Shown here piece by piece: positions 63,894 to 64,000 of a DNA stretch of 64,000 bases (the first letter of the stretch is position 1; each line of letters starts with the position of its first letter). Position numbers and translations under genes: made by a program. The DNA comes from Fibrobacteria bacterium (GTDB lineage: Bacteria > Fibrobacterota > Fibrobacteria > UBA11236). The notes beneath the pieces are model-generated. The model was not told the origin of the DNA, searched no databases, and saw nothing but the letters and a program-made list of their open reading frames with translations. Where the stretch lies: NCBI GenBank assembly GCA_025360005.1, contig JANYDA010000021.1, forward strand, positions 47,463 to 111,462, read 5' to 3'.

Positions 63894-64000
63894 AATTCGT
63901 GGGCAAACGGCGTTTTCGGCTGTTTGCATCCCTGTATTCGAGATTAATCCCGCTTTCCCTTTTCGCGCCCCTCCCCCCTCCCGCATAATGGACACAAAAG

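Overview
The window is a GC-rich bacterial chromosome segment. The many secreted carbohydrate-active enzymes, the C-terminal tails resembling type IX secretion (type A) sorting domains, an RRM protein with a poly-glycine tail and the lack of insertion sequences fit the FCB supergroup. Fibrobacterota is my best guess; this is inference from content and no marker gene in the window settles it. TTG starts are frequent (purL, larE, the transketolase gene, the Ig-like surface protein).

Layout. 1-5609 (minus): an operon with a fused 2-oxoacid:ferredoxin oxidoreductase, a 3-hydroxyacyl-CoA dehydrogenase and a thiolase cut by the window edge. 6161-9804: a small exported protein, a ferredoxin, an ECF sigma/RskA-type anti-sigma pair and a membrane-anchored esterase. 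10204-16029: two secreted PQQ-type sugar dehydrogenases around an AraC regulator, then a ThuA-like protein. 16270-17199: a group-2 sigma-70 factor. 17233-18436: a gene graveyard with remnants of an RND metal-efflux pump and an AAA/DUF4143 ATPase, ending at the 3' side of tRNA-Arg(CCT). 18787-21344: a DUF2089/beta-repeat pair and a candidate Panacea (DUF4065) toxin-antitoxin pair. 21426-34413: housekeeping genes (purL, purQ, gmk, larE, transketolase) and an alcohol dehydrogenase/glutamine-synthetase-like/aldehyde dehydrogenase operon. 34454-39227: a 13-repeat Ig-like lipoprotein and its partner. 39416-43080: an RRM protein, a methyltransferase, thiC with a TPP riboswitch, and tRNA-Ala(CGC).

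43604-62959 is the main accessory region, a polysaccharide-degradation island. It holds a GH8 enzyme, five paralogous alginate-lyase-superfamily proteins, a GH28-like beta-helix hydrolase, a GH97 glycosidase and three more PQQ-type sugar dehydrogenases, plus fragments of a LamG protein and a beta-helix protein. Almost all intact products carry signal peptides and several end in sorting-like tails. Three of the lyase genes share an exact 17-of-21-base upstream element. A plausible reading is extracellular depolymerisation of a uronic-acid-containing or mixed polysaccharide coupled to oxidation of released sugars by secreted quinoproteins; substrate and coupling are inferred. A Pal/OmpA lipoprotein closes the window.
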